From NCBI GenBank assembly GCA_002291985.1, contig DBBB01000181.1, forward strand, positions 1 through 5,850: DNA of 5,850 bases, in the 5' to 3' direction. The notes under the pieces are model-generated. The model made no database searches and was not told the DNA's origin. It was given only the letters and a program-made list of their open reading frames with translations. Position 1 is the first letter of the stretch; each line of letters opens with the position of its first letter. This document shows positions 1 through 5,739 of this stretch, piece by piece. Source of the DNA: Firmicutes bacterium UBA995 (lineage in GTDB: Bacteria; Bacillota; Sulfobacillia; UBA995). Position numbers and translations under genes: made by a program.

Positions 1-662
1 CCGGGGGGCAGAGAGGTGGCTCCAGCAGTCCTTCGACGTGCCGGCACTGTCGGAGCAAATGAGCCGGGTGGACCTGAATCGCATCCCGCTGAGCGGGAAG
101 AAGGGGCTACTGGCCACGCTGGCCAGGGTACCAGACCGGCGTAACCGGCGGGGAATCCGGCACAGCCAGGTCAGCATCCTGGCAGTCGCGGTTTGCGGGG
201 TACTGGCTGGCAGCCGTGGCTTTCGGGCCATCGCCGACTTCGCCGCCGGCCTTGACGGGGAGGTGCTCCTGCACCTTGGCTGTCGCCGCTCGCTCAACAC
301 GGGGGAGCTTCGGCCGCCCAGCGAGCCGACGATCCGGCGCACGCTGACGCGAATCGACGCGGAGGCACTGGACCGGCTGGTGGGCGAGTTCCTGAGTCGT
401 GCAGGACTTTACGAAGCGGTCGCCATCGATGGTAAGACGTTGCGAGGGTCGGGCCAGGACGAGCATAAGCCCCGGCAGCTCATGGCGGCGGTGACCCACA
501 AGACGCCGGTGACGCTGGCCCAGCGGCCCGTCGGCGCCGAGACCAACGAGATCCGCGAGGCATGCAGGTTGCTGGCGCCGCTGGACCTGCGGGGCAAGGT
601 GGTCACCGCGGACGCGATGCACACGCAAACTGAGCTGGCGCGGTTCCTGGTCGAGGACAAGA
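1..662 (+). mobile_element. ISAs1-family element fragment
   Basis: This is the part of the ISAs1-like element that survives in the window. Its left end lies outside. Its right boundary is set at about 662, where the transposase reading loses family similarity and an IS110-type terminal sequence begins. No terminal inverted repeat can be seen. Confidence 0.6.
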
Positions 663-724
663 CCCTCTATGTCAAGGGGGTCGTGAATCTTGACTACAGG
701 ATACACGCGTCAGGCCCCCCTTAG
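38..724 (+). pseudogene. ISAs1-family transposase, 3'-truncated
   Basis: This is the N-terminal half of a DDE transposase of the ISAs1 family, which cuts and joins IS ends. Residues 28-70 match the family's N-terminal domain (DxRxxxGxRH, then a hydrophobic segment ending VLAGSRGFRAIADFA). PSEPTIRRTLTRID lies at 94-107. The first catalytic Asp is D131 in AIDGKTLRG and the second is D192 in VVTADAMHTQ. Family similarity stops at EDK (206-208). The last 20 residues are unrelated to the family and come from an IS110-type end. The catalytic Glu and the whole C-terminal half are missing; family members usually run about 370-440 aa. The GTG at 38 is only the first start codon: the frame is open back to base 2, so the real gene probably begins left of the window. 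Family assignment is firm, and inactivity is inferred from the missing Glu. Confidence 0.85.
663..720 (-). mobile_element. Remnant of an IS110-type right end, first copy
   Basis: This segment aligns with 717-780, the 3' end of the IS110 gene below: 34 of 45 bases match in the first block (663-707 against 717-761). After a 6-base gap, 11 of 12 match (709-720 against 769-780). On the minus strand it even keeps the last codons of a related transposase, reading R-G-A-stop where the full copy reads R-V-A-stop. It is therefore the terminal piece of a second, diverged IS110-type element. It sits exactly where the ISAs1 reading frame stops resembling its family. The alignment is seen directly; the insertion history is inferred. 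Confidence 0.65.
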
Positions 725-1790
725 GTCAAGCGCGTCGCGAACCTTGGCAACAGAACACACGGGGCGCAGTCAGGCCACCCTCGGGGCATGCGCCGCCTGT
801 GCGGCCAGAAAGCGCGTGGCGTCGTAGGGTTGTCGGTTCCGCCACATGGCGAAGATAATTCGGACCCAGAGGTTTGAAAGGGCACGCACCGCCACGCTGT
901 TGCTCTTTCCCTGCTGGCGCTTGCGCTGGTAATACGCCAGCGCCCAAGGCTCGCTCCGCGTGGACGACCAGGCAAACTGGTACATGGCGTGGCGAAACGG
1001 CCTTACACAGGCGTAGCGCTTGCGGGCCCGTCGCAGGCGGCCGCTTTGCAACGGCACGGCCGAGGTCCCGGCCAGCGCGCCCACGCTCTCATGGGACAGG
1101 TGGCGGCTGCGATCGTCGCCCCATTCTGCCAGGAGCCTCGGTGCCAGAGCCTTGCCGGCCCCCGGCAGGCTCTGAAAGACCTCCCGGTCAGAATGGGCGG
1201 TAAAAAGCTCCTCGATCGCCTCGTCGTAGGCACGGATGGCATCGACCAGCGGGGCCAACTGGGCGACGAGTGCGAGCATCAGTCGGGCCTTGGCCCGGGT
1301 GGTGATCGGGTCGGCCTCGAGCTGTGGTGTGTGGGCCTGGGTGACGATGCGCTGCGCGGCTTCGTTCCGCCGCGGGTGGCGATGGTGCTTGAGTAACGCC
1401 GCGATGGCCGCAGACTCGGCCGCCCGGACGGCCGCCAGCGTCGGGTGTGCCTGCAGGAAGGCCAGCGCTACCGGCTGCTGCAATTTCCCGAAGAAGGCCA
1501 GCGCGGCAGGATAGTAGGCCTTCAGACAGGCTGTCAACTGGTTGACCAGGCGGGTGCGTTGTTGAATCAACGCGACCTGGTCGCGGGTGAGCGTGTTCAG
1601 CTCCTGGATGAGCGGGCTGTCCGGCTCGAGACACCGGAGCTGGTCGAGTTCTTGCAGTCCGTGGCGAGCCAGGGTCGCGGCATCGATGGCATCGGTCTTG
1701 GCCCCGGAGGGGCGCCGCCGGCGGTCCACGGTTTTGGGGTTGACGGGATAGACCGCAAACCCCACTTCCAACAGGGCGGTGACGCGATCC
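717..1790 (-). mobile_element. IS110-family element, 5'-truncated
   Basis: This covers the non-coding right end (about 717-769) and the recognisable part of the transposase. The right limit is placed where similarity to the family's N-terminal domain fades (about 1790). The native left end is not recognisable; in IS110 elements it holds the non-coding region that produces the bridge RNA. IS110 elements lack long terminal inverted repeats, so the limits rest on the internal repeat and protein similarity. Confidence 0.6.
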
Positions 1791-1885
1791 TCTATCACCC
1801 GTGCATCCCGAAATCTCCAGGAAAGGACGGTCTTCCTAAAGCGGTCAAGCCGTCGAGGGGTGCCAGTCCTTTCCGTGGAAAGCAA
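770..1885 (-). pseudogene. IS110-family transposase, N-terminus replaced
   Basis: This is a DEDD (RuvC-like) recombinase of the IS110 family, whose members work with a bridge RNA. Visible parts are: ALLEVGFAVYPVNPKTVDR (37-55); the DxxD pair D65/D68 in AKTDAIDA; a long helical middle with RTRLVNQL (110-117) and YYPAAL; and the C-terminal Transposase_20 domain from SLPGAGKALAPRL (239-251), with the candidate catalytic Ser281 in LQSG. It ends with SNLWVRIIFAMWRNRQPYD near the C-terminus. The first about 32 residues do not look like the family's usual beta strand carrying the first Asp (GIDW/GLDV type), and the TTG start at 1885 is only a formal choice. The frame stays open further upstream, as expected for fused foreign sequence. 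The C-terminus is intact. It is probably inactive because the first catalytic Asp is missing. Confidence 0.85.
1820..1874. repeat. 9-bp inverted repeat at truncated IS110 5' end
   Basis: GGAAAGGAC (1820-1828) is matched by GTCCTTTCC (1866-1874), with a flanking CCA/TGG offset by one base and a 37-base loop. It lies in the segment that replaces the native N-terminus of the IS110 gene. It could be a stem in an RNA or simply a chance repeat; the role is unknown. Confidence 0.4.
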
Positions 1886-1950
1886 GCTGCTCCAATGTTC
1901 GATCTGGTTTCCAGGCCACCTTCCGCCCAGGGGCTTGAGTTGACTATAAC

Positions 1951-2982
1951 TTGTTAGGGGTGAAGAGCGTCCAGGAACTGCGCGTCGGCTACAAGCTCAT
2001 CTGGGCCTACGCCCCACAGGTGGGGCTGCCCCTGGCGCTGGCCGTGGATGGAGCCCATGCCGACGAGCGCCCCTTCGTCGATGGGCTTCTCGATCAGGCC
2101 GAGGGGGTGCTCGGTGGTCGGGCCAAGATCGACCGCCTGCTCATCGACCGTGGCTACCTGAGCGGCCCGGGCCTTTGGGCCATTCACCAGCGGGGGCTCA
2201 CCTTTGTCATCCCGGCCCGGAGCAATGAGCATGTCTACGGGGAGGCCCGCAGCCTGGCCGGGATGGACCGTCCCGGCCTCCCCGTGCACCGCCAGTCGCG
2301 CACCGAGACGGTGGCCGTACGGCCCAAGGAGGGTGGCCCGGCCAAGATGCGGCGCCGGGTGACCGAGGTGGTGGGAATCGAGGACTGCCAAACCTTTGAG
2401 ACCTATGCTCCGGCGACGGAGGTTCGCGACGGCCAGCACAAGGACAAGTTCAAGAAACATTTCAAGCCCAATCCGATCAACGCCGTGGTCCTCACCCGCC
2501 AGGATGGCCGTGATGAGCCGACCCTGGTGCTGCTGACCAATGGCCCGGTGAGCGCCCCCCTGGCCGTTCTGGATGCCTATGATCAGCGCAGCCGGATCGA
2601 GAACCAGGGAAACCGTACCCTGAAGCAGGATTGGTTCTTGGAGCGACCACCCCAACGCTCCCGGAAGGGCGTCCAGATCCACGCCCACTTCGTGCTTTTG
2701 GCCTTCGCGCTCTGCCAGGGCTACCGCCTGTGGGAGGCAGCCCAGATCGCAGCGGAGGAGGCCGGCCAAAGCAGCACCCTGGGTGAATACGTCCGCCTCC
2801 TGCAACGCCAGAACAGGGATCGGGTTCTTGCGTTTGTGGGGGAGCACTACGGGATCTACTTCGCCTCTGAACTGGCCTTCCTGCTGGGCCGCCGGGTCAA
2901 GGAACCCAATCCCCGCGGCGCTCAGACCCTCGAAGCGCTCCTGAACCGACTGGGCCTCCCTCCGCCCCACGGTCCGCCCTGA
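1951..2982 (+). pseudogene. IS4-superfamily (IS1634-like) transposase, N-truncated
   Basis: This is a DDE transposase with an RNase H fold, DDE_Tnp_1 type. It begins inside the catalytic domain, at the strand after the first Asp: VGYKLIWAYAPQVGLPLAL (12-30). The second catalytic Asp is D66 in LLIDRGYLSG. LTFVIPARSN lies at 83-92. The catalytic Glu is probably E217 in the Y-(2)-R-(3)-E-like signature YDQRSRIENQGNRTLKQ (210-226). The C-terminal helix HFVLLAFALCQGYRL is present. The upstream domain with the first Asp is absent, and there is an in-frame stop (TGA, 1936-1938) just before the formal TTG start at 1951, so this is a 5'-truncated gene. No ribosome binding site was found. It is convergent with the dndB-like gene. 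The superfamily is confident; the exact IS family is less so. Confidence 0.82.
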
Positions 2983-3227
2983 GCCTCAACGCAACCTCTG
3001 GTGCAAGAACGCTGCTTCCAAGTCCCCTGCCGACTTCTCGCCGTCAGCACGGCCGACTCCTCCCGGAATACCCTGCCGCCCAGGCTGACCCCCAGGCTAC
3101 AGCCACTCCGGCGCCCACAAGCCTTCGCTCGAGAGTCGGGATTCCAGTTTCAAGCACACAGCCGCTAACACCGGGGGGGGGCGACGCCCTATATCGAAAC
3201 TCCAGATACCAAAGGGCCTGGCCGAGC
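2983..3227. other. Gene-free spacer, probable IS4-type right flank
   Basis: No reading frame here looks coding. It presumably includes the right end of the preceding IS4-superfamily element, but no inverted repeat partner survives because the left end is lost. It contains a small hairpin (GCCGT-CAGC-ACGGC, 3040-3053) and a run of nine G at 3173-3181. Confidence 0.5.
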
Positions 3228-3271
3228 GGGACTGCGGCCCGTTCAAGTCTTGCAGCACGGCCCGCAGTCCC
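3228..3271 (-). terminator. Strong hairpin after the dndB-like gene
   Basis: GGGACTGCGG (3228-3237) pairs perfectly with CCGCAGTCCC (3262-3271). After one C-C mismatch, CCGT (3239-3242) pairs with ACGG (3257-3260), leaving a 14-base loop. On the minus strand the stem begins 8 bases after the stop codon of the DGQHR gene. No T-run follows in that direction, so it is not a textbook intrinsic terminator. It may act as a weak or factor-assisted terminator, or as a 3' end stabiliser. Confidence 0.5.
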
Positions 3272-3279
3272 TTTGTCAG

Positions 3280-4533
3280 CTATATGCCCAGGACGTGTTT
3301 CAGTGCTCGCGCGGCGTCTTTTATGCTAGTAGTCTGCGTCCTGATTCGGCCTTCTTGTACGATGTTGCCCTGCCACATTTGGGCTTCGCGCTTCCAGTCC
3401 ACGGTCTGGAAAGGCGCAAGTCTCTCGGCGAGCGCTTGGGCGGGGGGTATGCTGCCCTTCACCATCATCGGGGTAAGCACGGCAGAAGAGACCATGCCCA
3501 AAGCGTTCAGCCCCGCCGCCGTCAACGCAACCGACCCGACCGCACGCAACTCCTTCATCCGGTTGAGAATGATGTCGCTCTGGGGCCCCTTCGGCGCGGG
3601 CAGCTCCGCGATGACCTTCCAGTCGGGAATCAGGGCTGTCAGGGCATCGAGGAACATGACTCTCGACGTGACCCAGCGCCGGAATGATTCCGGGTTTGAT
3701 AGCGCGTTGTCCGCCAAGGTATAGAATGCGTCATCCCCCAGGGTCGGCCGGTCAGAAATGCTCGCCTTCACGAACTGGCGAACCTGGTTGGCCAGGAACA
3801 AGTATGGGCTCATCTTGGACAGCGTGGATGATGTGGCATCGACGCGGTTCTTGAGCACTCTCGCAAGGCCGCATATCTCGACTACCGCCCTGTTGCCCGG
3901 ATGCCTGAGGTCGTAGGCAGCGACCAGGGACGGGGGCAGGCGTTTGGTCTTGGCGGCGTCCGCGAAGTCTTGGTGGACTTGGCTCATGTCGGAGTTGACC
4001 GTCACCATGACGGGAACACCGTCGTTCATGAACTTGCTGCCCAGTTCGGACCCCCTGAGCTTGTCGATGACGTTGAGCATGGCGTGGAACCGGTGCTGGC
4101 CGTCGGTGATGTACAGGCATTGCTCCTCGGGGAGGACCGCCCACCCAGTCGCCGGAGACATGCCCCCGGGGACGAACACGTCTATGCCGCCAGTGGCGTT
4201 AAGCGTAAGCGGCGGCAGAATGTAGGGCGAGTTCTCCTCGAGTGCCTTCATAAGATAGGCCTCGATGCCCCGCACGTGCTCAGGGATTATCGGCCTGTTG
4301 ACGGCCTGGGCGACTTCGGCGAGCGGGGCCTTTCTTACCGCCGAAGCTGTTTTGAGCAATCTCTGCAACACTCGAATCGGCATCACGGTGGACAACATCT
4401 CGCGGGGACCCTGGTAGAACACACGCACCGGGAGCGATTCACGGAACGTGTCCGCTGCCAACTGCACTGCTTGGCGCTGACACTCGTCGGGGCTTCCGCA
4501 TACCCGTCTAATTATCTGACTCTGTTCAACCAC
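3280..4533 (-). CDS. DGQHR-domain protein, DndB family
   Basis: This is a 417-aa protein of the DndB/DGQHR family. In phosphorothioate (Dnd) systems, DndB is a non-catalytic member reported as a DNA-binding repressor of the dnd genes; DpdB of 7-deazaguanine islands is related. The hallmark DGQHR is at 144-148 in LYITDGQHRFHAM. FADAAKTKRLPPSLVAAYDLR (190-210) matches the family's conserved F-x-(6-8)-K-x-(4)-SL-x-(3)-D stretch. The C-terminal WQGNIVQEGRI (387-397) matches the family's late W-x-G motif. No signal peptide or membrane segment is seen, so it is probably cytoplasmic. I start it at the GTG at 4533 because AGGGGGAG lies 6 bases upstream; the ATG at 4620 would put the promoter inside the gene. 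No dnd or dpd partner is in the window, and IS fragments lie on both sides. The family is confident; the exact role is inferred. Confidence 0.85.
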   Translation of the reverse strand: MVEQSQIIRRVCGSPDECQRQAVQLAADTFRESLPVRVFYQGPREMLSTVMPIRVLQRLLKTASAVRKAPLAEVAQAVNRPIIPEHVRGIEAYLMKALEENSPYILPPLTLNATGGIDVFVPGGMSPATGWAVLPEEQCLYITDGQHRFHAMLNVIDKLRGSELGSKFMNDGVPVMVTVNSDMSQVHQDFADAAKTKRLPPSLVAAYDLRHPGNRAVVEICGLARVLKNRVDATSSTLSKMSPYLFLANQVRQFVKASISDRPTLGDDAFYTLADNALSNPESFRRWVTSRVMFLDALTALIPDWKVIAELPAPKGPQSDIILNRMKELRAVGSVALTAAGLNALGMVSSAVLTPMMVKGSIPPAQALAERLAPFQTVDWKREAQMWQGNIVQEGRIRTQTTSIKDAARALKHVLGI

Positions 4534-4540
4534 TTTGGAC

Positions 4541-4548
4541 TCCCCCTC
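4541..4548 (-). promoter_or_regulatory. Ribosome binding site deciding the GTG start
   Basis: On the minus strand AGGGGGAG is followed by six bases and then GTG (4533-4531). This is near-ideal Shine-Dalgarno strength and spacing. It supports a 417-aa protein rather than a 446-aa one from the ATG at 4620. Confidence 0.75.
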
Positions 4549-4568
4549 GAATCGTGATTTTGGACGAC

Positions 4569-4580
4569 TGAGACGTCTCA
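4569..4580. promoter_or_regulatory. 12-bp palindrome at the transcription start, candidate operator
   Basis: TGAGACGTCTCA is a perfect palindrome. It starts about 6 bases downstream of the -10 box, so it covers the predicted transcription start. A dimeric repressor bound here would block initiation. Autoregulation by the DndB-type product is one possibility, since DndB has been reported to bind promoter DNA; this is inference. Confidence 0.55.
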
Positions 4581-4585
4581 CCAAA

Positions 4586-4614
4586 AGTATAGTACGTGTG
4601 GACGTGGATGTCAA
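4586..4614 (-). promoter_or_regulatory. Sigma70-type promoter of the dndB-like gene
   Basis: On the minus strand TTGACA (4614-4609) and TATACT (4591-4586) are separated by exactly 17 bases. This is a full consensus -35 and a 5/6 -10. The predicted start is near 4579, giving a leader of about 45 bases before the GTG at 4533. The strength suggests high basal transcription unless repressed. Confidence 0.8.
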
Positions 4615-4687
4615 TACCATCGTACGCGCTTTTTGCCACGTGTGATGTGATAATCTACACGGTCACCATGGTCTGTCTCCACGTGTG
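4594..4687. repeat. Three spaced ACGTGTG direct repeats
   Basis: ACGTGTG occurs at 4594-4600, 4638-4644 and 4681-4687, with start-to-start distances of 44 and 43 bases. This is close to four helical turns, so all three lie on about the same DNA face. The second and third are preceded by CC. The first is inside the spacer between the -35 and -10 boxes of the dndB-like promoter. They are candidate binding sites for a regulator. Confidence 0.4.
4646..4654 (+). promoter_or_regulatory. Possible divergent extended -10 element
   Basis: TGTGATAAT matches the TGn plus TATAAT-like extended -10 form on the plus strand. No good -35 hexamer lies 16-18 bases upstream. If active, it would transcribe rightwards into the gene-free region from about 4661. 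Confidence 0.2.
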
Positions 4688-5406
4688 GAATGCTGCGGAG
4701 GTCCTGTCAGCTCCGGCCGTTCCCTGCGTGAACACATAGCGACAGATGATGCCAAAGAGGAACTGGCGGCCGACCCTGCCCGCTTCCGTCCGAACCGCGG
4801 CGGGATACCCACCTGGGGGGCTGTGGCCCATCCCACGACACCCGGCCGCCGCACGGAACCTCGCCGGGGGTCTTTGCCGGTGACGCGGGTTGTGTGTGAA
4901 GGTTGCGCCGGTCCTCACATCCGGTTCCTGTGGCATCCTGGTGCGCCGTTGGCAGGGCCGCGCTGGCGGTTCAGGCGGATCTGAGGTTAGGTTAGGGACT
5001 GCGGCGGGGCTGTCTGTCGTCGCAGCGCCCAAATGGACATCGGTTCCGCCCACAGGCAGGCTGGACCCCCGCCCCCGCCGATTGCGCTGGTCGCTTCGCT
5101 CGCCGCCCGGTTTTGCTAGCGCCTGGCCCGCTCCCGCAGGTGGGGGATGCCGGTTGCCCCCACCGTCCGCCCGTTCCGCCCCTTTGGTTCTCCGAGGGGC
5201 GTCCTCGCCATGCTCCCCATCGGCTGTGGGTTCCGACCCACAACGGCGCCCGGAAACGCCTTGTAGGGCATTCTGGTGCGTCCGGCCAGCTATCATCTCA
5301 AACTGATGCCACAATCCTCCGTCGCCGCCGCGACCAACACTCAGCCAGTTTCACGTGGGCTAAATAGCGGATGGCGTCTCTGCCTGACGCCGTGCCGGGT
5401 GGAAAG
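4661..5406. other. Gene-free GC-rich region with hairpins
   Basis: Frames are open on both strands but carry no recognisable domain. The translations are rich in Pro, Arg, Gly and Ser, as chance frames in GC-rich DNA usually are. No start with a good ribosome binding site was found. What can be seen is three perfect stems in about 105 bases (5139-5242, listed separately), and two similar segments, GGCATCCTGGTGCG (4932-4945) and GGCATTCTGGTGCG (5268-5281). The content may be decayed IS sequence or a structured RNA. Confidence 0.45.
5139..5242. other. Cluster of three perfect hairpins
   Basis: Stem 1 is GGTGGGGG (5139-5146) with CCCCCACC (5157-5164) and a 10-base loop. Stem 2 is CGAGG (5193-5197) with CCTCG (5203-5207) and a 5-base loop. 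Stem 3 is TGTGGGT (5225-5231) with ACCCACA (5236-5242) and the loop TCCG. No T-tract follows on either strand, so they are not standard terminators. They could belong to a structured RNA or an IS end. Confidence 0.35.
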
Positions 5407-5410
5407 TGTA

Positions 5411-5502
5411 TTCCGACGCAAAACGACCACGCGTTACGATTCATTCCGACCACTCATTACGATCCAAAGCGCCCACCGTTTACGACGGAACCGACCACTC
5501 GG
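5411..5502. repeat. Four 23-bp tandem repeats of an IS21 end
   Basis: Units are 5411-5433, 5434-5456, 5457-5479 and 5480-5502, in exact 23-base register. The shared core is TTACGA (TTCCGA in unit 1) at the start and GACCAC (GCCCAC in unit 3) near the end. These are presumed transposase binding sites. Confidence 0.65.
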
Positions 5503-5585
5503 GTGTCTGAGGTAGCAGGCGGGACATCGTAGCAAGTCCGGGGAGCAGGCGCACGGACAGGCTTTTCAGACGGCGCCAACAGAAC

Positions 5586-5610
5586 TTCCGCGTTGGTCAA
5601 GAACGCGGAA
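5586..5610 (+). promoter_or_regulatory. Perfect hairpin just before istA-like start
   Basis: TTCCGCGTT (5586-5594) pairs with AACGCGGAA (5602-5610), with a 7-base loop. It ends 3 bases before an ATG at 5614 and 18 before the ATG at 5629. It could hide the ribosome binding site in read-through transcripts, a known protective device in insertion sequences. Confidence 0.4.
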
Positions 5611-5628
5611 AGGATGGTGGCAGCCAGT

Positions 5629-5739
5629 ATGAGGAGGAGACTGTCAGTGCGCAAGATCGCGGGCCGCGGTAACCTGGGTCCGTGTCAACCCATTGTAGGT
5701 GAATCCGGGGATGCGGACAAAAACCTGGACTCGAAATGA
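5629..5739 (+). pseudogene. istA-like start, 3'-truncated
   Basis: The frame reads MRRRLSVRKI and then unrelated sequence to a stop at 5737-5739. The S-V-R-K-I stretch is typical of the first residues of IS21 IstA transposases, before the helix-turn-helix. Only about ten residues (to about 5660) fit, so the rest of the gene has been lost. An in-frame ATG at 5614 is an alternative start. The match is very short; it is credible mainly because an IS21-type end lies 220 bases upstream in the right orientation. Confidence 0.4.

Larger units (their letters stand above)
5407..5660 (+). mobile_element. IS21-family end with start of istA, truncated
   Basis: The segment begins with TGTATTCCGACG. It carries four tandem 23-bp repeats, then about 110 bases, then a short reading frame whose first residues resemble an IstA start. 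IS21 elements are known for TG-starting ends carrying several internal repeats that bind the transposase. The element is cut soon after the first istA codons, near 5660. Family assignment rests on the combination of end, repeats and the short istA match. Confidence 0.55.

Noticed and set aside
1954..2970. Long minus-strand frame (338 residues) opposite the IS4-type transposase.
   Set aside because: It is the antisense shadow of a gene with clear catalytic motifs on the plus strand and has no recognisable domain itself.
4986..4997. GGTTAGGTTAGG, resembling a telomere-like repeat.
   Set aside because: It has only two units and no further repetition, so it is a chance occurrence.
3228..5004. 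GGGACTGCGGC at 3228-3238 and again at 4995-5005, flanking the dndB-like gene like attachment or target-site repeats.
   Set aside because: An 11-base repeat is expected by chance several times in a window of this size, and flanking bases do not extend the match.
4655..5314. Minus-strand frame of 219 residues and overlapping plus-strand frames covering the gene-free region.
   Set aside because: Composition is Pro/Arg/Gly/Ser-rich with no recognisable domain, and frames are open on both strands as expected in GC-rich DNA. No start has a good ribosome binding site.
5411..5502. Regular 23-bp repeats resembling a small CRISPR array.
   Set aside because: The units are directly adjacent with no spacers and diverge from each other. 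They fit IS21 terminal repeats instead.
5457..5654. Minus-strand 65-residue frame with a signal-peptide-like start (hydrophobic stretch after MRTDS) and a possible promoter upstream.
   Set aside because: It uses a TTG start without a ribosome binding site, and its stop and last codons fall inside the IS21 tandem repeats. It overlaps the istA-like start on the other strand, so it is most likely a chance frame.
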